From: Streptomyces sp. WMMC500
GTDB taxonomy: Bacteria; Actinomycetota; Actinomycetes; Streptomycetales; Streptomycetaceae
DNA length: 64,000 nt
Direction: 5' to 3'
NCBI RefSeq assembly: GCF_027497195.1
Contig: NZ_CP114905.1
Location: forward strand, 8,472,001 to 8,536,000
The translations under genes and the position numbers were made by a program. This document shows positions 51,430 to 64,000 of the stretch, in pieces; within the stretch, counting starts at the first letter, position 1; every line of letters starts with the position of its first letter. The notes beneath the pieces are model-generated. The model was not told the DNA's origin and did no database searches. It saw nothing but the letters and a program-made list of their open reading frames with translations.

Positions 51430-54400
51430 TCATGACTTGCCGAACTCCGTCTGGATGATGTCGAGAAGGTCGTCGACGGACGCGGACTCCAGGTCGCTGT
51501 CCGCCTCACCGCCGGCGCCGTCCGGCCCGCCGCCCGGCGCGTGGCCGTTCTCCGCCCCGTACGACGCGGGTCCGTCGAGCCGCTGGAGCATCGTCCGTAG
51601 CCGCTCACCGGCCCGGCGCCGCACCTCCTCGTCCGCCAGCGCCGCGCCGTTCAGGGCCCCGTCGAGTCGGGCCAGGTCGGCGAGGAGCGACTGGCCGGCG
51701 GCGTCGGGGCCGCCGAGTTCCTCGCGCAGGCACGCGGCGAGGGCGTCCGGCGTCGGGTAGTCGAAGACGACGGTCGTCGGCAGCCGCAGCCCGGTGCGGG
51801 TGTTGACGCGGTTGCGCAGCTCGACGGCGGTGAGCGAGTCGAAGCCCAGGTCGTTGAAAGGCTTGCCGGGCCGTACGCTGTCGGCCGACGCGTGCCCGAG
51901 CACGCCCGCGACCTCCGTACGCACCAGGTCCAGCAGCTCGCGCTGCTGCTCCTCGGGCGAACGGCCCGCCAGCAGCGACCGCAGCCGCGCGGCGGCATCG
52001 TCGCTCGCGGCCTCGGGCGCGTCCGCCTCCCGCGCACCCGCCGCCGCGCGCGCCTCCGGCAGTTCACCCAGTAGCGGGCTGGGCCGCCGCGAGGTGAACG
52101 CAAGGGTGAACGTCGACCAGTCGATGTCGGCGATCGTCACCGGAGCCGCGTCTCCCCGTACGGCCTCGGCCATGGCCGCCACCGCGGCACCCGGGTCGAG
52201 ACCGCGGATGCCGCGGCGCAGCAGGCGCCGGGAGTTCTCCTCCGCGCCGGCCATGCCCTCACCGCTCCACGCGCCCCAGGCCACCGCGGTGGCCGGCAGG
52301 CCGAGGGCGCGGCGGTGCTCGGCGAGCGCGTCGAGGTAGGCGTTGCCGGCGGCGTACGCGCCCTGTGCTCCGCTGCCCCACACGCCGGCGGTCGACGAGA
52401 ACAGCACGAAGGCGTCGAGCCGGCTGCGGCCGTCCGCGTCCTGCGTCAGCTCGTGCAGGTGGCGGGCCGCCAGGGACTTGGGGCCGAGGACTTCGGCGAA
52501 GTGCTTGGCGTCCAGGTCCTCCAGCCCGCGGTCCACGCTGACGCCGGCCGTGTGCACCACGGCGGTCAGCGCGGTCTCTTCGGGTACGCCGTCCAGCAGC
52601 GCGGCGAGGGCCGCGCGGTCGGTGACGTCGCAGGCGGCGACCGTCACCGCGGCGCCGGCCGCCGTCAGTTCTGCGCGCAGCTCGTCGGCGCCGGGGGCGG
52701 CGGGTCCGCGGCGGCTGACGAGGAGCAGGTGCTCGGCGCCGTTCGCGGCCAGCCAGCGGGCGGCGTGGGCGCCGAGGCCGCCCGTCCCGCCGGTGATGAG
52801 GACGGTGCCGCGGGGCGGCCACGCGGCGTCCGCCTTGCGGGCGGGAGTCGTACGCCTGAGCCGCCGCGCACGCGGCCCGTCGGCCCGTAGCGCGACCTGG
52901 TCCTCCGCCGGCGCGCCGGAGCCGTCCGGCGTGCCGGCGAGCAGCCCGGCCAGCTCCGTGCGCCCGCGTGCGCCGAGGTCGGCGGGCGCGCCCGGAAGGT
53001 CGAGCAGCCCGCCCCAGCGCGCGGGCTCTTCGAGCGCCGCGGCCCGGCCGAAGCCCCACACCAGGGCGGATTCCGGGTTCCCGAGTGGGTCCTCGTCGCC
53101 CACCGACACGGCCTGGCGGGTGGCGGCCCACAGGGGTGCGGTCACCCCGGCGTCGCCGAGGGCCTGGGTGAGGAGGACGGTCGCGGTCAGCTCCTCCGGT
53201 ACGTCGTCGGCGGCCGGGTCCGTGTCGGCCGGGTCCGTGCCGGTGGGGTCGGCGCGTACGGCCAGCAGCGACAGGATCCCTCGCGGCTGCCCGGTCTCCT
53301 CGACCCGGCGGGCGAGCTGCTCGGCGAGCGTGGCGCGCGCCGTGCCCGCGGCGATGTCGACGGTGGCGACCTGCGCGCCGGCATCCGCGAGCGCCGTCGC
53401 GCAGAACTCGGTCCACTCGCCGGCCCGTCCGTCGTCCGGTACCGCGAGCAGCCAGGTGCCGTCCAGCGCCGCGTCGCCGCCCTGCGGCAGGCGCGCCCAG
53501 GAGGTCCGGTAGTGCAGACCGGACCGCGCCGGGTCCGCGGCGGTGTGCTCCACCGGGTCGATCCAGTGGCGGCGGCGCTGGAAGGCGTACGTGGGCAGCT
53601 CGACGGGCCGCCCGGGCCGCAGCACGTCCGTCCACCGCGGGCCGGCGCCGTGCGCGTGAAGCTCGCCCATGGCGTGCAGGAGCGCGGTGGGCTCGTCGGG
53701 CCGGGCCCCTTGCACTTCGCCGTCCCGGGCCTTGCGGGCCGGGCGCAGCGTCGGGATCACCGCGGCGTCGCCGTCAGTCGGCAGGATCGCCCGGGTGAGG
53801 GTGGTCAGCGTGGCGCCGGGGCCGATCTCCAGGAAGGCGGTGGCGCCCTCGCCGACGAGGTGGTCCAGCCCCTGGTGGAAGCGGACCGGGCGGCGGATGT
53901 GCTCGGCCCAGTACGCGGCGTCGGTCAGCTCCTCCGCCGTGGCCGCGGCGCCGGTGAGGTTCGACACCACCGGGAGGGCGGGAGCACGGTACGTGAGCTG
54001 GGCCGCGGTGCTCGTGAACTCGGCCAGCACGGGGTCCATCTGGGCGGAGTGGAAGGCGTGGCTCACCTTCAGCCCGCGGGTGCGGATCCCGGCCGCGCCC
54101 AACTCTCCGGCGAGCGCGGCCAGCGCGTCCACCGGCCCGGCGAGCACCGTCGCCACGGGGGAGTTGTACGCGGCGATCTCCACCCGCCCGTGCCGCTCCA
54201 GGTGGTCGGCCAGGGCCTCCGGTCCGGCCTGGGCGGCGAGCATGCCGCCCGTGCCGTGGGGGAGTTCGTTCATCAGCCGCGCGCGGGCCGTGACGAGCCG
54301 GGCCGCGTCGGTGAGGGACAGCACGCCGGCGACGTGCGCGGCGGTCACCTCGCCGATGGAGTGGCCGATCAGATGGTCGGGCTGCACGCCCCACGCCTGG

Positions 54401-57400
54401 AGTTGCCGGGTGAGCGCCGTGTGCAGGGCGAACAGGCCGGTCTGGGTGTAGAGGGTCTGGTCGAGCAGCGCGGACCCGTCGTCGGCCGCGTCGGCGAACA
54501 TCACGTCGCGTACGGGGAGGTCGAGGTGCGCGTCGAGCGCCGCGCAGACCTCGTCCAGCGCCTCGGTGAACTCGGGCAGCACGCCGTACAGTTCGCGGCC
54601 CATGCCGGGGCGCTGGCTGCCCTGGCCGGAGTACATGAACACCAGGCCGCCGGACTTCTGCTCGCTTCGGGTACGGATCACGCCGGGCGCGGGCCGGTTC
54701 CGGGCCACCCCGCGCAGGCCGTCGAGGAGTTCCGTACGGTCGCGGCCGAGGACGACCGCGCGGTACGGCAGCGCGGTGCGCCGCGAGGCCAGCGACCACG
54801 CCACGTCGGGCGCGCCCAGCTCCGGCCGCGTGCGGACGTGCTCGGCCAGCCGGGCGGCCTGGGCGCTCAGGCCCTCCGGGGTCGCGCCGGAGACCAGCCA
54901 GGGGAGCGCGGCAATGGAGGACTGCGGCGTCCCCTCCGCCTCCTCCCGGGCGACGGCCGGTGCCTCCTCCAGGATGACGTGCGCGTTCGTGCCGCTGATC
55001 CCGAACGCGGACACCCCCGCCCGCCGCGGGCGGTCGGCCCCGCGCGGCCACTCCCGCTGCTCGGTCAGCAGCGAGACGACGCCCGCGTCCCACTCGACGT
55101 GCGTCGACGGCTCGTCGACGTGCAGCGTGCGCGGCAGCACCCCGTGCCGCATGGCCTCGATCATCTTGATGACGCCGGCGACGCCCGCCGCGGCCTGAGT
55201 GTGCCCCAGGTTGGACTTCACGGAGCCCAGCCACAGCGGCCGTTCGGCCGAGTGCTCGCGCCCGTACGTCGCCAGCAGCGCCTGCGCCTCGATCGGGTCG
55301 CCGAGCGTCGTGCCGGTGCCGTGCGCCTCGACGGCGTCCACCTCGGCGCCGGTCAGCCGGGCGTTGGCGAGGGCCTGCCGGATGACGCGCTGCTGGGCGG
55401 GGCCGTTGGGCGCGGTGAGGCCGTTCGACGCCCCGTCCTGGTTGACGGCGGAGCCGCGGAGCACGGCGAGCACCCGGTGCCCGTTGCGCTCGGCGTCCGA
55501 CAGCCGCTCCAGCAGCAGCACGCCGGCGCCCTCCCCCCAGCCCGTACCGTCGGCGGAGTCCGAGAACGACTTGCAGCGGCCGTCGGGGGCGAGGCCGCGC
55601 TGCCGTGAGAACTCCACGAAGACCGCCGGCGTCGACATCACGGTCGCACCGCCGGCCAGCGCCAGCGTGCACTCGCCGTTGCGGAGGGACTGCGCCGCGA
55701 GGTGCAGCGCGACCAGCGACGACGAGCAGGCCGTGTCGACGGTCAGCGCGGGCCCTTCGAAGCCGAAGGTGAACGCGATCCGCCCCGACGCCACGCTCGG
55801 CGCGCTGCCGTTGCCGACGTACCCCTCGTACTCCGCGGGGGTGCGCAGCAGCAGCCGGCCGCCGTAGTCGCTGTACATGATCCCCGCGAACACGCCGGTC
55901 GACGAGCCGCGCAGGCGGTCTGCGGGGATGCCGGCGCCCTCGACGGCCTCCCAGCACAGCTCCAGCAGCAGCCGCTGCTGCGGGTCCATCGAGGCCGCCT
56001 CGCGCGGCGAGATCCCGAAGAATTCGGCGTCGAACCGGTCGGCCTCGTGCAGGAAGGAGCCGGCGCGCGTGTACGTGGTGCCCGGGCGCTCCCCGCTCGG
56101 GTCGAAGAGCGCGTCGATGTCCCAGCCGCGGTTCTCGGGGAACGTGCTGGTTCCCTCGGCGCCCCGGCTGAGCAGGTCCCACAGGTCGGCGGGGGAGTCG
56201 ACGCCGCCGGGGTAGCGGCAGGCCATGGCCACGACGGCGATCGGGTCGTCGTCGGCCGCCCGGGGGGTGGCCGCCGGCACGGCCGGCGCGGCGGCCCCGG
56301 CGGACTCCACCAGCTCCGCGCGCAGGTGCTCGGCCAGCGCCCGGGGCGTGGGGTGGTCGAAGACCGCGGTGGCGGGTAGCCGGCGGCCGGTGGCGGCGCT
56401 GAGCTGGTTGCGCATCTCGACCGCGGTGAGCGAGTCGAAGCCGAGGTCGCGGAAGGTCTGCCCGGGGCTCACCGACTCGCCCTCGGGCAGGCCGAGGGCG
56501 AGCGCGGCGGTGCGGCGGACGAGCGCCAGCAGCCTACGGTCCTGTTCGGCGCGGCCGAGCGCGGCGAGCCCGGAGAGCGGGTCGGCGGTGGTCGGTGCCG
56601 CGTCCGAGTGCTCGGCGGGGGTGGCGGGCGCGGGTGCCTGCGCGCGGAGTACGGCGGGCAGCGTCCCGGCGCGGGACTGCGTGCGCAGCGCCCGGCGGTC
56701 GAGGACCACGGGGGCTGCCAGCGCCACCGGACTGCGCAGCGCGGTGTCCAGCAGGGCGAGCGCGCGGCTCGCGGACATGGCGCGGACGCCGGCGCGGGCG
56801 ATGCGCGCCCGGCCCGCGCGGTCCAGGGCTTCGCCCATGCCGCCCTGCTCCCACAGGCCCCACGCGAGACTGACGGCGGGCAGCCCGCGGGCGCGGCGGT
56901 GCTGGGCGAGGGCGTCGAGGAAGCCGTTCGCGGCGGCGTAGTTGGCCTGTCCCGGGGTGCCGAGGACCGACGCGAACGACGAGAACAGCACGAACGTCAC
57001 CCCCGGCCGGTCCGCGGTGAGCCGGTGCAGGTGCCAGGCGCCGTCCACCTTCGGCCGCAGCACGGCGTCGAGCTGAGCCGGCGTCAGCTCGCCGACCGTC
57101 GCGTCGTCCAGCACGCCCGCCGCGTGCACCACCGCGGTCAGCGGGTGCTCCGCCGGGATCCGGCCCAGCGTCTCGCCGAGAGCGTCCGCGTCGGCGACGT
57201 CGCAGGCGGCGAAGGTCACCTCGGCGCCGAGCGCGGTGAGTTCCGCGCGCAGTGCGTCCGCGCCGGGGGCGGCCTGGCCGCGGCGGCTGACGAGAAGCAG
57301 ACGCCGTACGCCGTGGGCCGTGACGAGGTGCGCGGCGACCCGGCCGCCGAGCGTGCCGCTCGCGCCGGTGACCAGAACGGTGCCCTCGGGGTCGAGGCCC

Positions 57401-60400
57401 GTGGGGCCGTCCGCCGCGATCCGGGTGAGCCGCGGGGCGAGAAGGGCGCCTTCGCGGATCGCCACCTGCGGCTCGCCGGCCGCCAGGGCGGCCCGTACCG
57501 CGTCCGCGACGGAGAGCGCCGACCGCTCGCGCGGGTCGTCGTCGACCAGCACGATCCGGTCCGGGTGCTCCGACTGCGCCGAGCGCAGCAGCCCCCACAC
57601 CGGGGCGGACTCCAGCGCGGGTACGTCCCCGTCCGGGTCCGCGCCGACCGCGCCGCGGGTGACCACGGCGAGCCGGCCGTCGGCGAAGCGGTCGTCGGAC
57701 AGCCACCGCTGCACGGCGGCCAGCACTCGGGTGACGGTCGTACGCGCCCTCTCCGCGGTTGCGTCGCCGCCGCCGTCCGCGGCGGGGCACCGTACGACGA
57801 CCACACCGGGCCGCTCGGGCACGGCCTCCGCGGACTGGAGCATCGCGGCGAATTCGTCGAGCTCCGTCTCCCGCGGCACCGGCCCGTCCCCGGTCTCCGG
57901 CGCCGCGTCGAGCGGGCGCCACACGACCCCGTACAACGGGTCGGCGGACACCGCGCCGAGGCCGTCGGCCGGCACCGGCCGCAGCGCCACCTCGTCGACC
58001 CGCAGCACCGGCGTGCCCGCGGCGTCGGCGAGGTCCAGGGCGACGGTCTCCGGCCCCGTGGGCGTCACGCGGGCGCGCAGCGCCGCCGCGCCGGGCCGGG
58101 CCAGCAGCCGTACGCCGGACCAGGCGAACGGCAGCCGCAGGTCCGTCCCCGACTCGTCCAGCAAGGCGACCGTGTGCAGTGCGGCGTCCAGCAGCGCGGG
58201 GTGGATGCCGTACTCGTCGAGACCCGCGTGCTGCGCCTCGGGCAGCGCCAGGTCGGCGTACAGGTACTCGCCCGCGCGCCACACCGTGCGCAGCGAACGG
58301 AAGGCCGGGCCGAAGCGCATCCCGCGCTCGTGCAGCCGGTCGTAGAGGTCGTCCACGACCGCGGCCGGCTCACTCGCCGGCGGCCAGGCCGTGCCGTCCC
58401 AGGCGTCCGGGGCCGCGCCCGCGTCGGGCGCGATCACACCCGTCGCGTGCAGCGTCCACGCGGCGTCCGCGGCGAGGTCGGCGGCGAGGCCATCGGCGTC
58501 CTCGTCGGTGTCCGGCTCGGGGCGGGCGTACAGGGACAGGGCGCGGCGGCCTTCGGCGTCCGGGGCGGCCACCGCCACCTGGAGCTGGAGCGCACCCTCC
58601 GCCGGCAGCACCACCGGGCGGCGCAGCGTCAACTCCTCGACGCGGGCGCAGCCGACGTGCCGTGCCGCGCACAGGGCGATCTCCACCGCGCCCGTGCCCG
58701 GCAGCACCACGGTGTCGCCGAGCACGTGGTCCGGCAGCCAGCCGGGCGTACGCGCGCTGATCCGGCCCGTGAACACCGCCCCGGGCCGCTCGGCGTCCGC
58801 CGTCTCCAGCACCGCGCCGAGCAGCGGGTGCCGGGTGACCCGGACACCCGGCTGGTCGGCGGCCGGACGCGCCTGCCGCAGCCAGTAGGGGCGCCGCTGG
58901 AACGCGTACGTCGGCAGCTCGACAGGGCGGCCCCCGGGGTGCAGCGGGCGCCAGTCCACCTCCGTGCCGTGCACGTGCAGCCGGGCGACCGCGGTGAGCA
59001 GGGCGGGGACCTCGGGGTGCGCGCGGCGCAGCGCGGACGTGACCACGGCCGGTTCACCGGCGGGCTGCGCCGGGGCGGCGTCGTCGATCACCGCCTGCGC
59101 GAGGGTGCTGAGGGAGGCGTCGGGGCCCAGCTCCAGATACGTCGTCGTGCCCCGGCCGGCGAGGTCTGCGACGCCCTGGTGGAAGCGGACGGGGCGGCGG
59201 ATGTGCTCGGCCCAGTACGCGGGGTCGCGGTGCTGCCGGTCCGTCGCGGGCAGACCGGTGACGTTGGAGAGGACGGGAACCTCCGCCTCGCCCAGGGCGT
59301 GGCCGTCGAAGAGTTCCGTCAGGTGGCGCGCGAACGCGTCGAGGACCGGCTCGGTGTGCGCGGTGTGGAAGGCGTGCGCCACCTGCAGCCGCCGGGCGCG
59401 GACGCCGGCGTCCGCCAGCTCCCGCGCCAGCGCGTCCAGCACGTCGAGCGGCCCGGCGAGCGCGGTCGCGGTGGGGGAGTTGTACGCGGCGATCTCCACC
59501 CCCGCGTGCCGCTCCAGATACTCGGCCAGCGGCTCGGCGCCGGACCGTACGGAAAGCATGCCGGTGCCCCCGGGGAGCGTGTGCATCAGCTTCGCCCGGG
59601 TGGCGACCATGTCGGCGGCGACGTCGAGCGGGAACACCCCGGCCACGTGCGCGGCCGACAACTCGCCCACGGAGTGCCCGATGAGGTGGTCGGGTCGCAC
59701 GCCCCACGACCTGAGCAGCCGGGCCAGCGCGGTGTGCACGGCGAACAGCGCGGGCTGGGTGTAGAGCGTGTGCTCCAGCAGCGCCGCCCGCTCGGTGCCC
59801 GCCGCGGCGAACATCACCTCGCGCACGGGGACGTCGAGGTGCGCGTCGAGCGCCGCACACACCTCGTCGAGTGCCTCGGCGAACGCCGGGAACTCCTCGT
59901 ACAGCTCGCGCCCCATGCCGGGGCGCTGGCTGCCCTGCCCGGAGAACATCAGCGCCAGCCGCCCGGTCTGCTGCACGCCGGTGACCAGCCCGGTGGCGGC
60001 GTCACCGCGGCCGAGGGCGTCGAGCCGGCCGAGCAACTCCCCGCGGTCCGCGCCGAGGAGCACCGCGCGGTGCCCGAGCGTGGCCCGGGAGGTCGCCAGC
60101 GCGTGGCCCACCGCGTCGGCGGCAAGCTCCGGTCGGGCGCGGACGTGGTCGGCCAGCCGGACCGCCTGGGCGCGCAGCCCGTCCGCCGTGGCGGCGGAGA
60201 CGAGCCAGGGCCGGGCGGGGCCGCCGGACGGCGCCGGCGGGGCCGACTCCTCGTCTGCAGGGGGCTGTTCCACGATGACGTGCGCGTTGGTGCCGCTGAT
60301 CCCGAACGCCGACACCGCGGCGCGGCGCGTACGGCCCTCGCCGTGCCACGGCCGCTCCTCGCCGAGCAGCGCGAGCGTCGCGGGGTCCCAGTCGACGTGC

Positions 60401-61644
60401 GGGCTCGGTTCGTCCGCGTGCAGCGTACGGGGCAACTGCCCGTGCTCCAGCGCCAGTACGAGCTTCATCAGCCCGGCCACGCCCGCCGCGGCCTGGGTGT
60501 GCCCGATGTTCGACTTGACCGAGCCGAGGTACAGCGGCGCCCCGGCGGCGGCACGCCCGCGTCCGTACACCTCCAGCAGCGCCTGCGCCTCGATCGGGTC
60601 GCCCAGCTCCGTGCCCGTGCCGTGCGCCTCGATCGCGTCGACGTCGGCGGCGCCGAGGCCCGCGTCGGCGAGGGCCGCGCGGATCACCTTCTCCTGCGCC
60701 TGCCGGCTCGGCGCCGTCAGCCCGTTGGAGGAGCCGTCGGAGTTGACGGCGCTGCCGCGGATCACGGCGAGCACCCGGTGGCCGTTGCGGCGGGCCGCGC
60801 TCAGCGGCTCCAGCAGCACGACGCCCGCGCCCTCGGACATGCCCATGCCGTCGGCGCCCGCGCCGAACGCCTTGCAGCGCCCGTCGGCGGCCAGCACCCG
60901 CTGCCGGCTCATCTCGGTGAACGGCCCGACCGTGGAGAACACCGTCGCCCCGCCGGCCAGCGCCATCGTGCACTCGCCGCGGCGCAGCGCCTGCACCGCG
61001 AGGTGCACCGCGGTCAGCGACGTGGAGCACGCGGTGTCCACGCTCACCGCCGGGCCCTCGAGACCGAGGGTGTACGCGAGCCGGCCGGACAGCACGCTGA
61101 GGACCGTGCCGGTGAGCAGGTGCCCGCCCACCTGCGCCTCGGCATCGCCCAGCAGGCCGCCGTACTCGGTGGGGTTGCTGCCCACGAACACGCCGGTACG
61201 GGAGCCGCGCAGCGCGTGCGCGTCGATCCCGGCCCGCTCCACGCTCTCCCACGTCAGCTCCAGCAGCAGCCGCTGCTGCGGGTCCATGGCCAGCGCCTCG
61301 CGCGGGGAGATGCCGAAGAAGGCGGCGTCGAAGCCGGCGATGTCGTCCAGGAAGCCGCCCTCGCGCACGTACGAGGTGCCGGGCCGGCCGAGCTCCGGGT
61401 CGAAGTGGTCGTCCAGGTGCCAGTCCCGGTCCGCGGGCATGGCGGAGATGGCGTCCCGGCCGTCCCGCAGCAGCTCCCACAGCCCGTCGGGGGTCCGTAC
61501 GCCGCCGGGGAAGCGGCAGGCCATGCCGACGACCGCGACCGGCTCCCGGCGCTGCTCCTCCACCTCCCGCAGCCTGCGCGTGGTCCGGCGCAGGTCGACG
61601 GTGAGCCGTTTGAGGTAGTCGCGCAGCTTGTCTTCCTCGGCCAT
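51430..61644 (-). CDS. Modular PKS B (two modules, B1-B2), cis-AT
   Basis: 3404 aa; the ATG is preceded by GAGAGGAG. The docking coil 1-33 is of the classical [15 protein letters not shown] type. B1 (about 34-1775): KS (Cys206, DTACSTS), malonyl AT (GHSVGE, Ser658; HAFH), DH (His973), KR with VLDD, ACP (Ser1738). B2 (about 1800-3310): KS (Cys1973), malonyl AT (GHSIGEVTA, Ser2429; SHAFH), KR only, ACP (Ser3270). The B2 KR lacks LDD and has GVWGSG before the catalytic Tyr, the A-type pattern. The tail ends in [16 protein letters not shown], a C-terminal docking motif. Its domains are clearly more divergent from PKSs C and D than those are from each other. Predicted additions: alkene (if the B1 DH is active), then an A-type hydroxyl. 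Confidence 0.95.
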   Translation of the reverse strand: MAEEDKLRDYLKRLTVDLRRTTRRLREVEEQRREPVAVVGMACRFPGGVRTPDGLWELLRDGRDAISAMPADRDWHLDDHFDPELGRPGTSYVREGGFLDDIAGFDAAFFGISPREALAMDPQQRLLLELTWESVERAGIDAHALRGSRTGVFVGSNPTEYGGLLGDAEAQVGGHLLTGTVLSVLSGRLAYTLGLEGPAVSVDTACSTSLTAVHLAVQALRRGECTMALAGGATVFSTVGPFTEMSRQRVLAADGRCKAFGAGADGMGMSEGAGVVLLEPLSAARRNGHRVLAVIRGSAVNSDGSSNGLTAPSRQAQEKVIRAALADAGLGAADVDAIEAHGTGTELGDPIEAQALLEVYGRGRAAAGAPLYLGSVKSNIGHTQAAAGVAGLMKLVLALEHGQLPRTLHADEPSPHVDWDPATLALLGEERPWHGEGRTRRAAVSAFGISGTNAHVIVEQPPADEESAPPAPSGGPARPWLVSAATADGLRAQAVRLADHVRARPELAADAVGHALATSRATLGHRAVLLGADRGELLGRLDALGRGDAATGLVTGVQQTGRLALMFSGQGSQRPGMGRELYEEFPAFAEALDEVCAALDAHLDVPVREVMFAAAGTERAALLEHTLYTQPALFAVHTALARLLRSWGVRPDHLIGHSVGELSAAHVAGVFPLDVAADMVATRAKLMHTLPGGTGMLSVRSGAEPLAEYLERHAGVEIAAYNSPTATALAGPLDVLDALARELADAGVRARRLQVAHAFHTAHTEPVLDAFARHLTELFDGHALGEAEVPVLSNVTGLPATDRQHRDPAYWAEHIRRPVRFHQGVADLAGRGTTTYLELGPDASLSTLAQAVIDDAAPAQPAGEPAVVTSALRRAHPEVPALLTAVARLHVHGTEVDWRPLHPGGRPVELPTYAFQRRPYWLRQARPAADQPGVRVTRHPLLGAVLETADAERPGAVFTGRISARTPGWLPDHVLGDTVVLPGTGAVEIALCAARHVGCARVEELTLRRPVVLPAEGALQLQVAVAAPDAEGRRALSLYARPEPDTDEDADGLAADLAADAAWTLHATGVIAPDAGAAPDAWDGTAWPPASEPAAVVDDLYDRLHERGMRFGPAFRSLRTVWRAGEYLYADLALPEAQHAGLDEYGIHPALLDAALHTVALLDESGTDLRLPFAWSGVRLLARPGAAALRARVTPTGPETVALDLADAAGTPVLRVDEVALRPVPADGLGAVSADPLYGVVWRPLDAAPETGDGPVPRETELDEFAAMLQSAEAVPERPGVVVVRCPAADGGGDATAERARTTVTRVLAAVQRWLSDDRFADGRLAVVTRGAVGADPDGDVPALESAPVWGLLRSAQSEHPDRIVLVDDDPRERSALSVADAVRAALAAGEPQVAIREGALLAPRLTRIAADGPTGLDPEGTVLVTGASGTLGGRVAAHLVTAHGVRRLLLVSRRGQAAPGADALRAELTALGAEVTFAACDVADADALGETLGRIPAEHPLTAVVHAAGVLDDATVGELTPAQLDAVLRPKVDGAWHLHRLTADRPGVTFVLFSSFASVLGTPGQANYAAANGFLDALAQHRRARGLPAVSLAWGLWEQGGMGEALDRAGRARIARAGVRAMSASRALALLDTALRSPVALAAPVVLDRRALRTQSRAGTLPAVLRAQAPAPATPAEHSDAAPTTADPLSGLAALGRAEQDRRLLALVRRTAALALGLPEGESVSPGQTFRDLGFDSLTAVEMRNQLSAATGRRLPATAVFDHPTPRALAEHLRAELVESAGAAAPAVPAATPRAADDDPIAVVAMACRYPGGVDSPADLWDLLSRGAEGTSTFPENRGWDIDALFDPSGERPGTTYTRAGSFLHEADRFDAEFFGISPREAASMDPQQRLLLELCWEAVEGAGIPADRLRGSSTGVFAGIMYSDYGGRLLLRTPAEYEGYVGNGSAPSVASGRIAFTFGFEGPALTVDTACSSSLVALHLAAQSLRNGECTLALAGGATVMSTPAVFVEFSRQRGLAPDGRCKSFSDSADGTGWGEGAGVLLLERLSDAERNGHRVLAVLRGSAVNQDGASNGLTAPNGPAQQRVIRQALANARLTGAEVDAVEAHGTGTTLGDPIEAQALLATYGREHSAERPLWLGSVKSNLGHTQAAAGVAGVIKMIEAMRHGVLPRTLHVDEPSTHVEWDAGVVSLLTEQREWPRGADRPRRAGVSAFGISGTNAHVILEEAPAVAREEAEGTPQSSIAALPWLVSGATPEGLSAQAARLAEHVRTRPELGAPDVAWSLASRRTALPYRAVVLGRDRTELLDGLRGVARNRPAPGVIRTRSEQKSGGLVFMYSGQGSQRPGMGRELYGVLPEFTEALDEVCAALDAHLDLPVRDVMFADAADDGSALLDQTLYTQTGLFALHTALTRQLQAWGVQPDHLIGHSIGEVTAAHVAGVLSLTDAARLVTARARLMNELPHGTGGMLAAQAGPEALADHLERHGRVEIAAYNSPVATVLAGPVDALAALAGELGAAGIRTRGLKVSHAFHSAQMDPVLAEFTSTAAQLTYRAPALPVVSNLTGAAATAEELTDAAYWAEHIRRPVRFHQGLDHLVGEGATAFLEIGPGATLTTLTRAILPTDGDAAVIPTLRPARKARDGEVQGARPDEPTALLHAMGELHAHGAGPRWTDVLRPGRPVELPTYAFQRRRHWIDPVEHTAADPARSGLHYRTSWARLPQGGDAALDGTWLLAVPDDGRAGEWTEFCATALADAGAQVATVDIAAGTARATLAEQLARRVEETGQPRGILSLLAVRADPTGTDPADTDPAADDVPEELTATVLLTQALGDAGVTAPLWAATRQAVSVGDEDPLGNPESALVWGFGRAAALEEPARWGGLLDLPGAPADLGARGRTELAGLLAGTPDGSGAPAEDQVALRADGPRARRLRRTTPARKADAAWPPRGTVLITGGTGGLGAHAARWLAANGAEHLLLVSRRGPAAPGADELRAELTAAGAAVTVAACDVTDRAALAALLDGVPEETALTAVVHTAGVSVDRGLEDLDAKHFAEVLGPKSLAARHLHELTQDADGRSRLDAFVLFSSTAGVWGSGAQGAYAAGNAYLDALAEHRRALGLPATAVAWGAWSGEGMAGAEENSRRLLRRGIRGLDPGAAVAAMAEAVRGDAAPVTIADIDWSTFTLAFTSRRPSPLLGELPEARAAAGAREADAPEAASDDAAARLRSLLAGRSPEEQQRELLDLVRTEVAGVLGHASADSVRPGKPFNDLGFDSLTAVELRNRVNTRTGLRLPTTVVFDYPTPDALAACLREELGGPDAAGQSLLADLARLDGALNGAALADEEVRRRAGERLRTMLQRLDGPASYGAENGHAPGGGPDGAGGEADSDLESASVDDLLDIIQTEFGKS
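51720..56250 (-). other. PKS module B2: KS-AT(malonyl)-KR-ACP
   Basis: Boundaries are approximate. After the AT, the sequence goes from [12 protein letters not shown] directly into the structural and catalytic KR, without DH or ER. The KR motif [15 protein letters not shown] is intact; [12 protein letters not shown] and [16 protein letters not shown] place it in the A class. The chain should keep a hydroxyl here, opposite in sense to B-type modules. Confidence 0.87.
56320..61545 (-). other. PKS module B1: KS-AT(malonyl)-DH-KR-ACP
   Basis: Boundaries are approximate. The DH first motif reads [12 protein letters not shown]: His973 and Pro are kept, but the glycine of HxxxGxxxxP is Asp. The second motif [10 protein letters not shown] is intact. 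The KR is B-type by LDD. The module should give a double bond if this DH works. Confidence 0.85.
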
Positions 61645-61684
61645 GGCCGGAACTGCTCCTCTCCGTGCGCCGCTCCGGCGCTGG

Positions 61685-64000
61685 TCAGCCGGTTGTCGAT
61701 GCCGTCGGTCCCGGCTCCGCCGGCCCGAACTCGTCGTCGATGATCTTCAGCAGGTCGTCGGTGCTCGCGTCGTCGAGCCCGGCGTCGTCGTCCTCGGACG
61801 GGCCGGCCGCCGCCGTGCCGGGGTCGGTCAGCGCGGCGGCGAGCGCCCGCAACCGGTCGTGCACGGCCGCGCGTTCCGCGCCCTCGACGGGCGCGGCGTC
61901 CAGGGCCGCGGCCAGCCGGTCCAGCTCCTCGTGTACGGAGCCGGGCGCCGGCTGCCCGCCCGCCGCGCCCAACTGCCCGGTCAGGTGGCGGGCGAGGGCC
62001 TGCGGGCTGGGGTGGTCGAAGACGAGCGTCACCGGCAGCGGGAGTCCGGTGGCCGCGCGCAGCCGGTTGCGCAGCGCCACCGCGGTCAGCGAGTCGAAGC
62101 CCAGCTCCTTGAACGTCTGCCCCGGCGTGGGCCGGTCGGCGGGGCCGTGGCCCAGCACCGCGGACACTTCGGCGGTCACGACGTCCAGCACCTCCCGGCC
62201 GCGGGCCGCCTCCGGCAACTGCGCCAGCCGCTTCAGCCGCTCCCCGTCGGCGCCCGCGCCCGCAGCCGCGGCGCCGTCCGCCGCCGCGGAGCGCCGCAGC
62301 GCGCCACGGGCGGCGGGGATCTCGTCCAGCAGCGGCCGGGGCCTGGCCGAGGCGAAGACCGGCGCGAACGTCTGCCAGTCGACGTCGACCAGCGTCACCG
62401 GCCGGCCGCCGCCCGCGGCCAGCTCCCGGCCGAGGCCGGTGAGCGCGAGCGCCGGGTCCAGCAGCGGCAGCCCCTGCCGCGTCAACTGCGCCTCGTCCAG
62501 CTCCTCGGGCAGCCGCTCGCTGCGCCACGCGCCGAAGGCGACCGACGTCACCTTGCGGCCCTGCCGGCGAAGTTGCTCCGCGTACGCGTCGAGGAAGGCG
62601 TTCGCCGCCGCGTACGCGCCGTGCTCGCCGCTGCCCCAGACGGCGGCGATGGAGGAGAAGAACACCAGCTCGGTGTCCTCCCCCAGCAGTTCGGCGAGGT
62701 GGACCGCGCCCAGCGCCTTCGCCGCCAGCACGTCGGCCACCCCGGCGGCGGACGCGCCGGCCAGCGGCTCCAGGTGGGTCGCGGTCGCGGCGTGCACCAC
62801 CGCGCGCACCGGGCCGCCCGGCTCCGCGGCCCGCTCCAGCAGGCTGCGTACGGAGTCGCGGTCGGTCAGGTCGCAGGACAGCGCCGTCACGCCGATGCCC
62901 CTGCCGCGCAGCTCGGCGGCCAGCGCGTCGTGTCCGGGCGCGTCGGGCCCGCGGCGGCTGGCCAGCACGATGTGCTCGGCGCCGCCGTCGGCGAGCCAGC
63001 GCGCCAGGTGCGGCGCCAGCGAGCCGGAGCCGCCGGTGACCACGACCGTGCCGCCCGGCTGCCACGCCGGGCCGTCCGCGGGCGCCGGGGCGGGCAACAG
63101 CCGCCGCACGCGCATCCCGCCGGGCCGGACCGCCACCTGGTCCTCGTCGCCCGCGCCGCCCGCGAGCACCGCGCACACCCGCAGCCAGTCCTCGTCGTCG
63201 GGCCGCTCCGGCAGGTCGACCAGGCCGCCCCACAACTGCGGCTGCTCCAGCGCCACCACGCGGCCCAGGCCCCACGTCTGCGCCTGCACCGGGTGCGCCA
63301 GCAGATCGTCGTCCAGGGCGCGCACCGCGGCGCACGTCAGCGACCACACGGGTGCGGTGACGCCCAGCTCCACCAGCGCCTGCACGAGGCCCAGCAGCCC
63401 CGCGACACCGGACGGCAGCGCCGCGTGCCCGGGGTGCGGACGCTCGTCCAGCGCCAGCAGCGACAGCACCCCGTCGACCGCCCCGCCGGCCAACGCGGCC
63501 GACACCCGTGGCGCGATGCCGGCGCGGTGGTCGTCGGCCCGCTCGTCCAGCTCTACCACGGTCACCCGGGCGCCGCGCGCGGCGAGCGCGGTGCCCGCCG
63601 CCTCAGCCCAGGCGGCGAGCCGCCCGCCGGCCTCGGCGCGGGTCACCAGCAGCCAGTGCCCGTCGGGGCCCGGTGTCCGCCGGTCCGCGGCCGGGCGCCA
63701 CCCGATCTCGTAGCGCTGACCGGCGAGCGCCGCGTCCGTACGGGTCCGGGTGCGCCAGCGGTGCAGCGCCGGCACCACCTCGCGCAGCGTGTCCTCGCGG
63801 ACCTCCAACTCCCGGCGCAGCGCCTCGGTGTCGGCCTGCTCGACCAGCGCCCAGAACGTCTCGTCCGCCCCGGCGTCGCGACCGGCGGACCCCCGCGGCC
63901 GGCGATCGTCGCGGTCGGCGAGCCAGTAGCGGCGGCGCTGGAACGGATAGGTGGGCAGCGGCACCCGCCGGGCGCCGGGGAAGAGAACCCCCCAGTCCGG
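61685..64000 (-). CDS. Modular PKS A, C-terminal end (KR-ACP-docking), partial
   Basis: At least 771 aa; the 5' part is beyond the right edge. The visible part begins in the post-AT linker ([13 protein letters not shown]), so the AT and its specificity are not seen. A structural KR half and a catalytic KR follow ([15 protein letters not shown] near 63020; [10 protein letters not shown] and GAYAAANA near 62600-62660), A-type by Trp and absence of LDD. The last G of the usual nucleotide loop is Ala. Then an ACP (GFDSLTAV, Ser near 62090) and a docking tail ending in [16 protein letters not shown]. There is no DH or ER in this module, so it leaves a hydroxyl. PKS B begins 40 bp later. The tail pairs naturally with the N-terminal coil of B, making A the upstream partner. 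Confidence 0.93.
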   Translation of the reverse strand, partial: PDWGVLFPGARRVPLPTYPFQRRRYWLADRDDRRPRGSAGRDAGADETFWALVEQADTEALRRELEVREDTLREVVPALHRWRTRTRTDAALAGQRYEIGWRPAADRRTPGPDGHWLLVTRAEAGGRLAAWAEAAGTALAARGARVTVVELDERADDHRAGIAPRVSAALAGGAVDGVLSLLALDERPHPGHAALPSGVAGLLGLVQALVELGVTAPVWSLTCAAVRALDDDLLAHPVQAQTWGLGRVVALEQPQLWGGLVDLPERPDDEDWLRVCAVLAGGAGDEDQVAVRPGGMRVRRLLPAPAPADGPAWQPGGTVVVTGGSGSLAPHLARWLADGGAEHIVLASRRGPDAPGHDALAAELRGRGIGVTALSCDLTDRDSVRSLLERAAEPGGPVRAVVHAATATHLEPLAGASAAGVADVLAAKALGAVHLAELLGEDTELVFFSSIAAVWGSGEHGAYAAANAFLDAYAEQLRRQGRKVTSVAFGAWRSERLPEELDEAQLTRQGLPLLDPALALTGLGRELAAGGGRPVTLVDVDWQTFAPVFASARPRPLLDEIPAARGALRRSAAADGAAAAGAGADGERLKRLAQLPEAARGREVLDVVTAEVSAVLGHGPADRPTPGQTFKELGFDSLTAVALRNRLRAATGLPLPVTLVFDHPSPQALARHLTGQLGAAGGQPAPGSVHEELDRLAAALDAAPVEGAERAAVHDRLRALAAALTDPGTAAAGPSEDDDAGLDDASTDDLLKIIDDEFGPAEPGPTASTTG

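Noticed and set aside
51327..51608. Upstream extension of PKS C into the end of PKS B
   Set aside because: The ATG at 51326 has AAGGAG at good distance and begins the docking coil; the extension has no family similarity.

Overview
The window is very GC-rich DNA with Streptomyces-like features: GC-ending codons, GTG starts, a SARP regulator and giant modular polyketide synthases (PKSs). It is best read as the interior of one actinomycete polyketide biosynthetic gene cluster. Both ends cut through PKS genes, so the cluster continues on each side. I see no rRNA, tRNA, CRISPR array, insertion sequence or origin.

Layout from left to right. (1) Positions 2-7612, + strand: two PKS genes. The first is truncated at the window edge and has a trans-AT-type KS/linker followed by ACP and KR. 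The second is KS, a decayed AT, a DH-like domain, ACP and a C-terminal thioesterase. (2) Positions 7696-8466, - strand: a SARP activator. A terminator hairpin lies on its left and a 437-bp regulatory gap with phased heptamers on its right. (3) Positions 8904-14696, - strand: a tailoring and unit-supply block of [3Fe-4S] ferredoxin, P450, KAS III-like enzyme, FkbH-like HAD/GNAT protein and alpha/beta-hydrolase, read leftward and broken by two hairpin terminators. (4) Positions 14883-16304, + strand: a flavin monooxygenase resembling polyether epoxidases. (5) Positions 16396-64000, - strand: four consecutive cis-AT PKS genes read leftward (called A to D here), with eight complete modules plus the end of a ninth.

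The four large PKSs carry matching docking-type ends and look collinear, A to B to C to D. From AT and reductive domains I predict: A ketoreduced (AT outside the window); B1 malonyl, alkene; B2 malonyl, A-type hydroxyl; C1 methylmalonyl, fully reduced; C2 methylmalonyl, alkene; C3 malonyl, alkene; D1 malonyl, fully reduced; D2 methylmalonyl, fully reduced; D3 methylmalonyl, alkene. D ends in a docking-like tail, not a thioesterase, so the chain should pass to another protein. The only release domain in the window is the TE of the left-hand PKS at 3077-7612. The monooxygenase and the P450/ferredoxin pair are likely oxidative tailoring enzymes. The FkbH-like, KAS III-like and hydrolase trio suggests a glycerate-derived C3 unit, as in tetronate or glyceryl-ACP chemistry, but the discrete ACP and acyltransferase expected for that are not in this window.

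The most unusual points are the trans-AT-type module beside a cis-AT assembly line, the adjacent module whose AT has lost its catalytic motifs, the KAS III-like protein with proline in place of the active-site histidine, the phased CCCCTA heptamers upstream of the SARP gene, and long identical stretches between modules that point to recent gene conversion. The compound was not identified.
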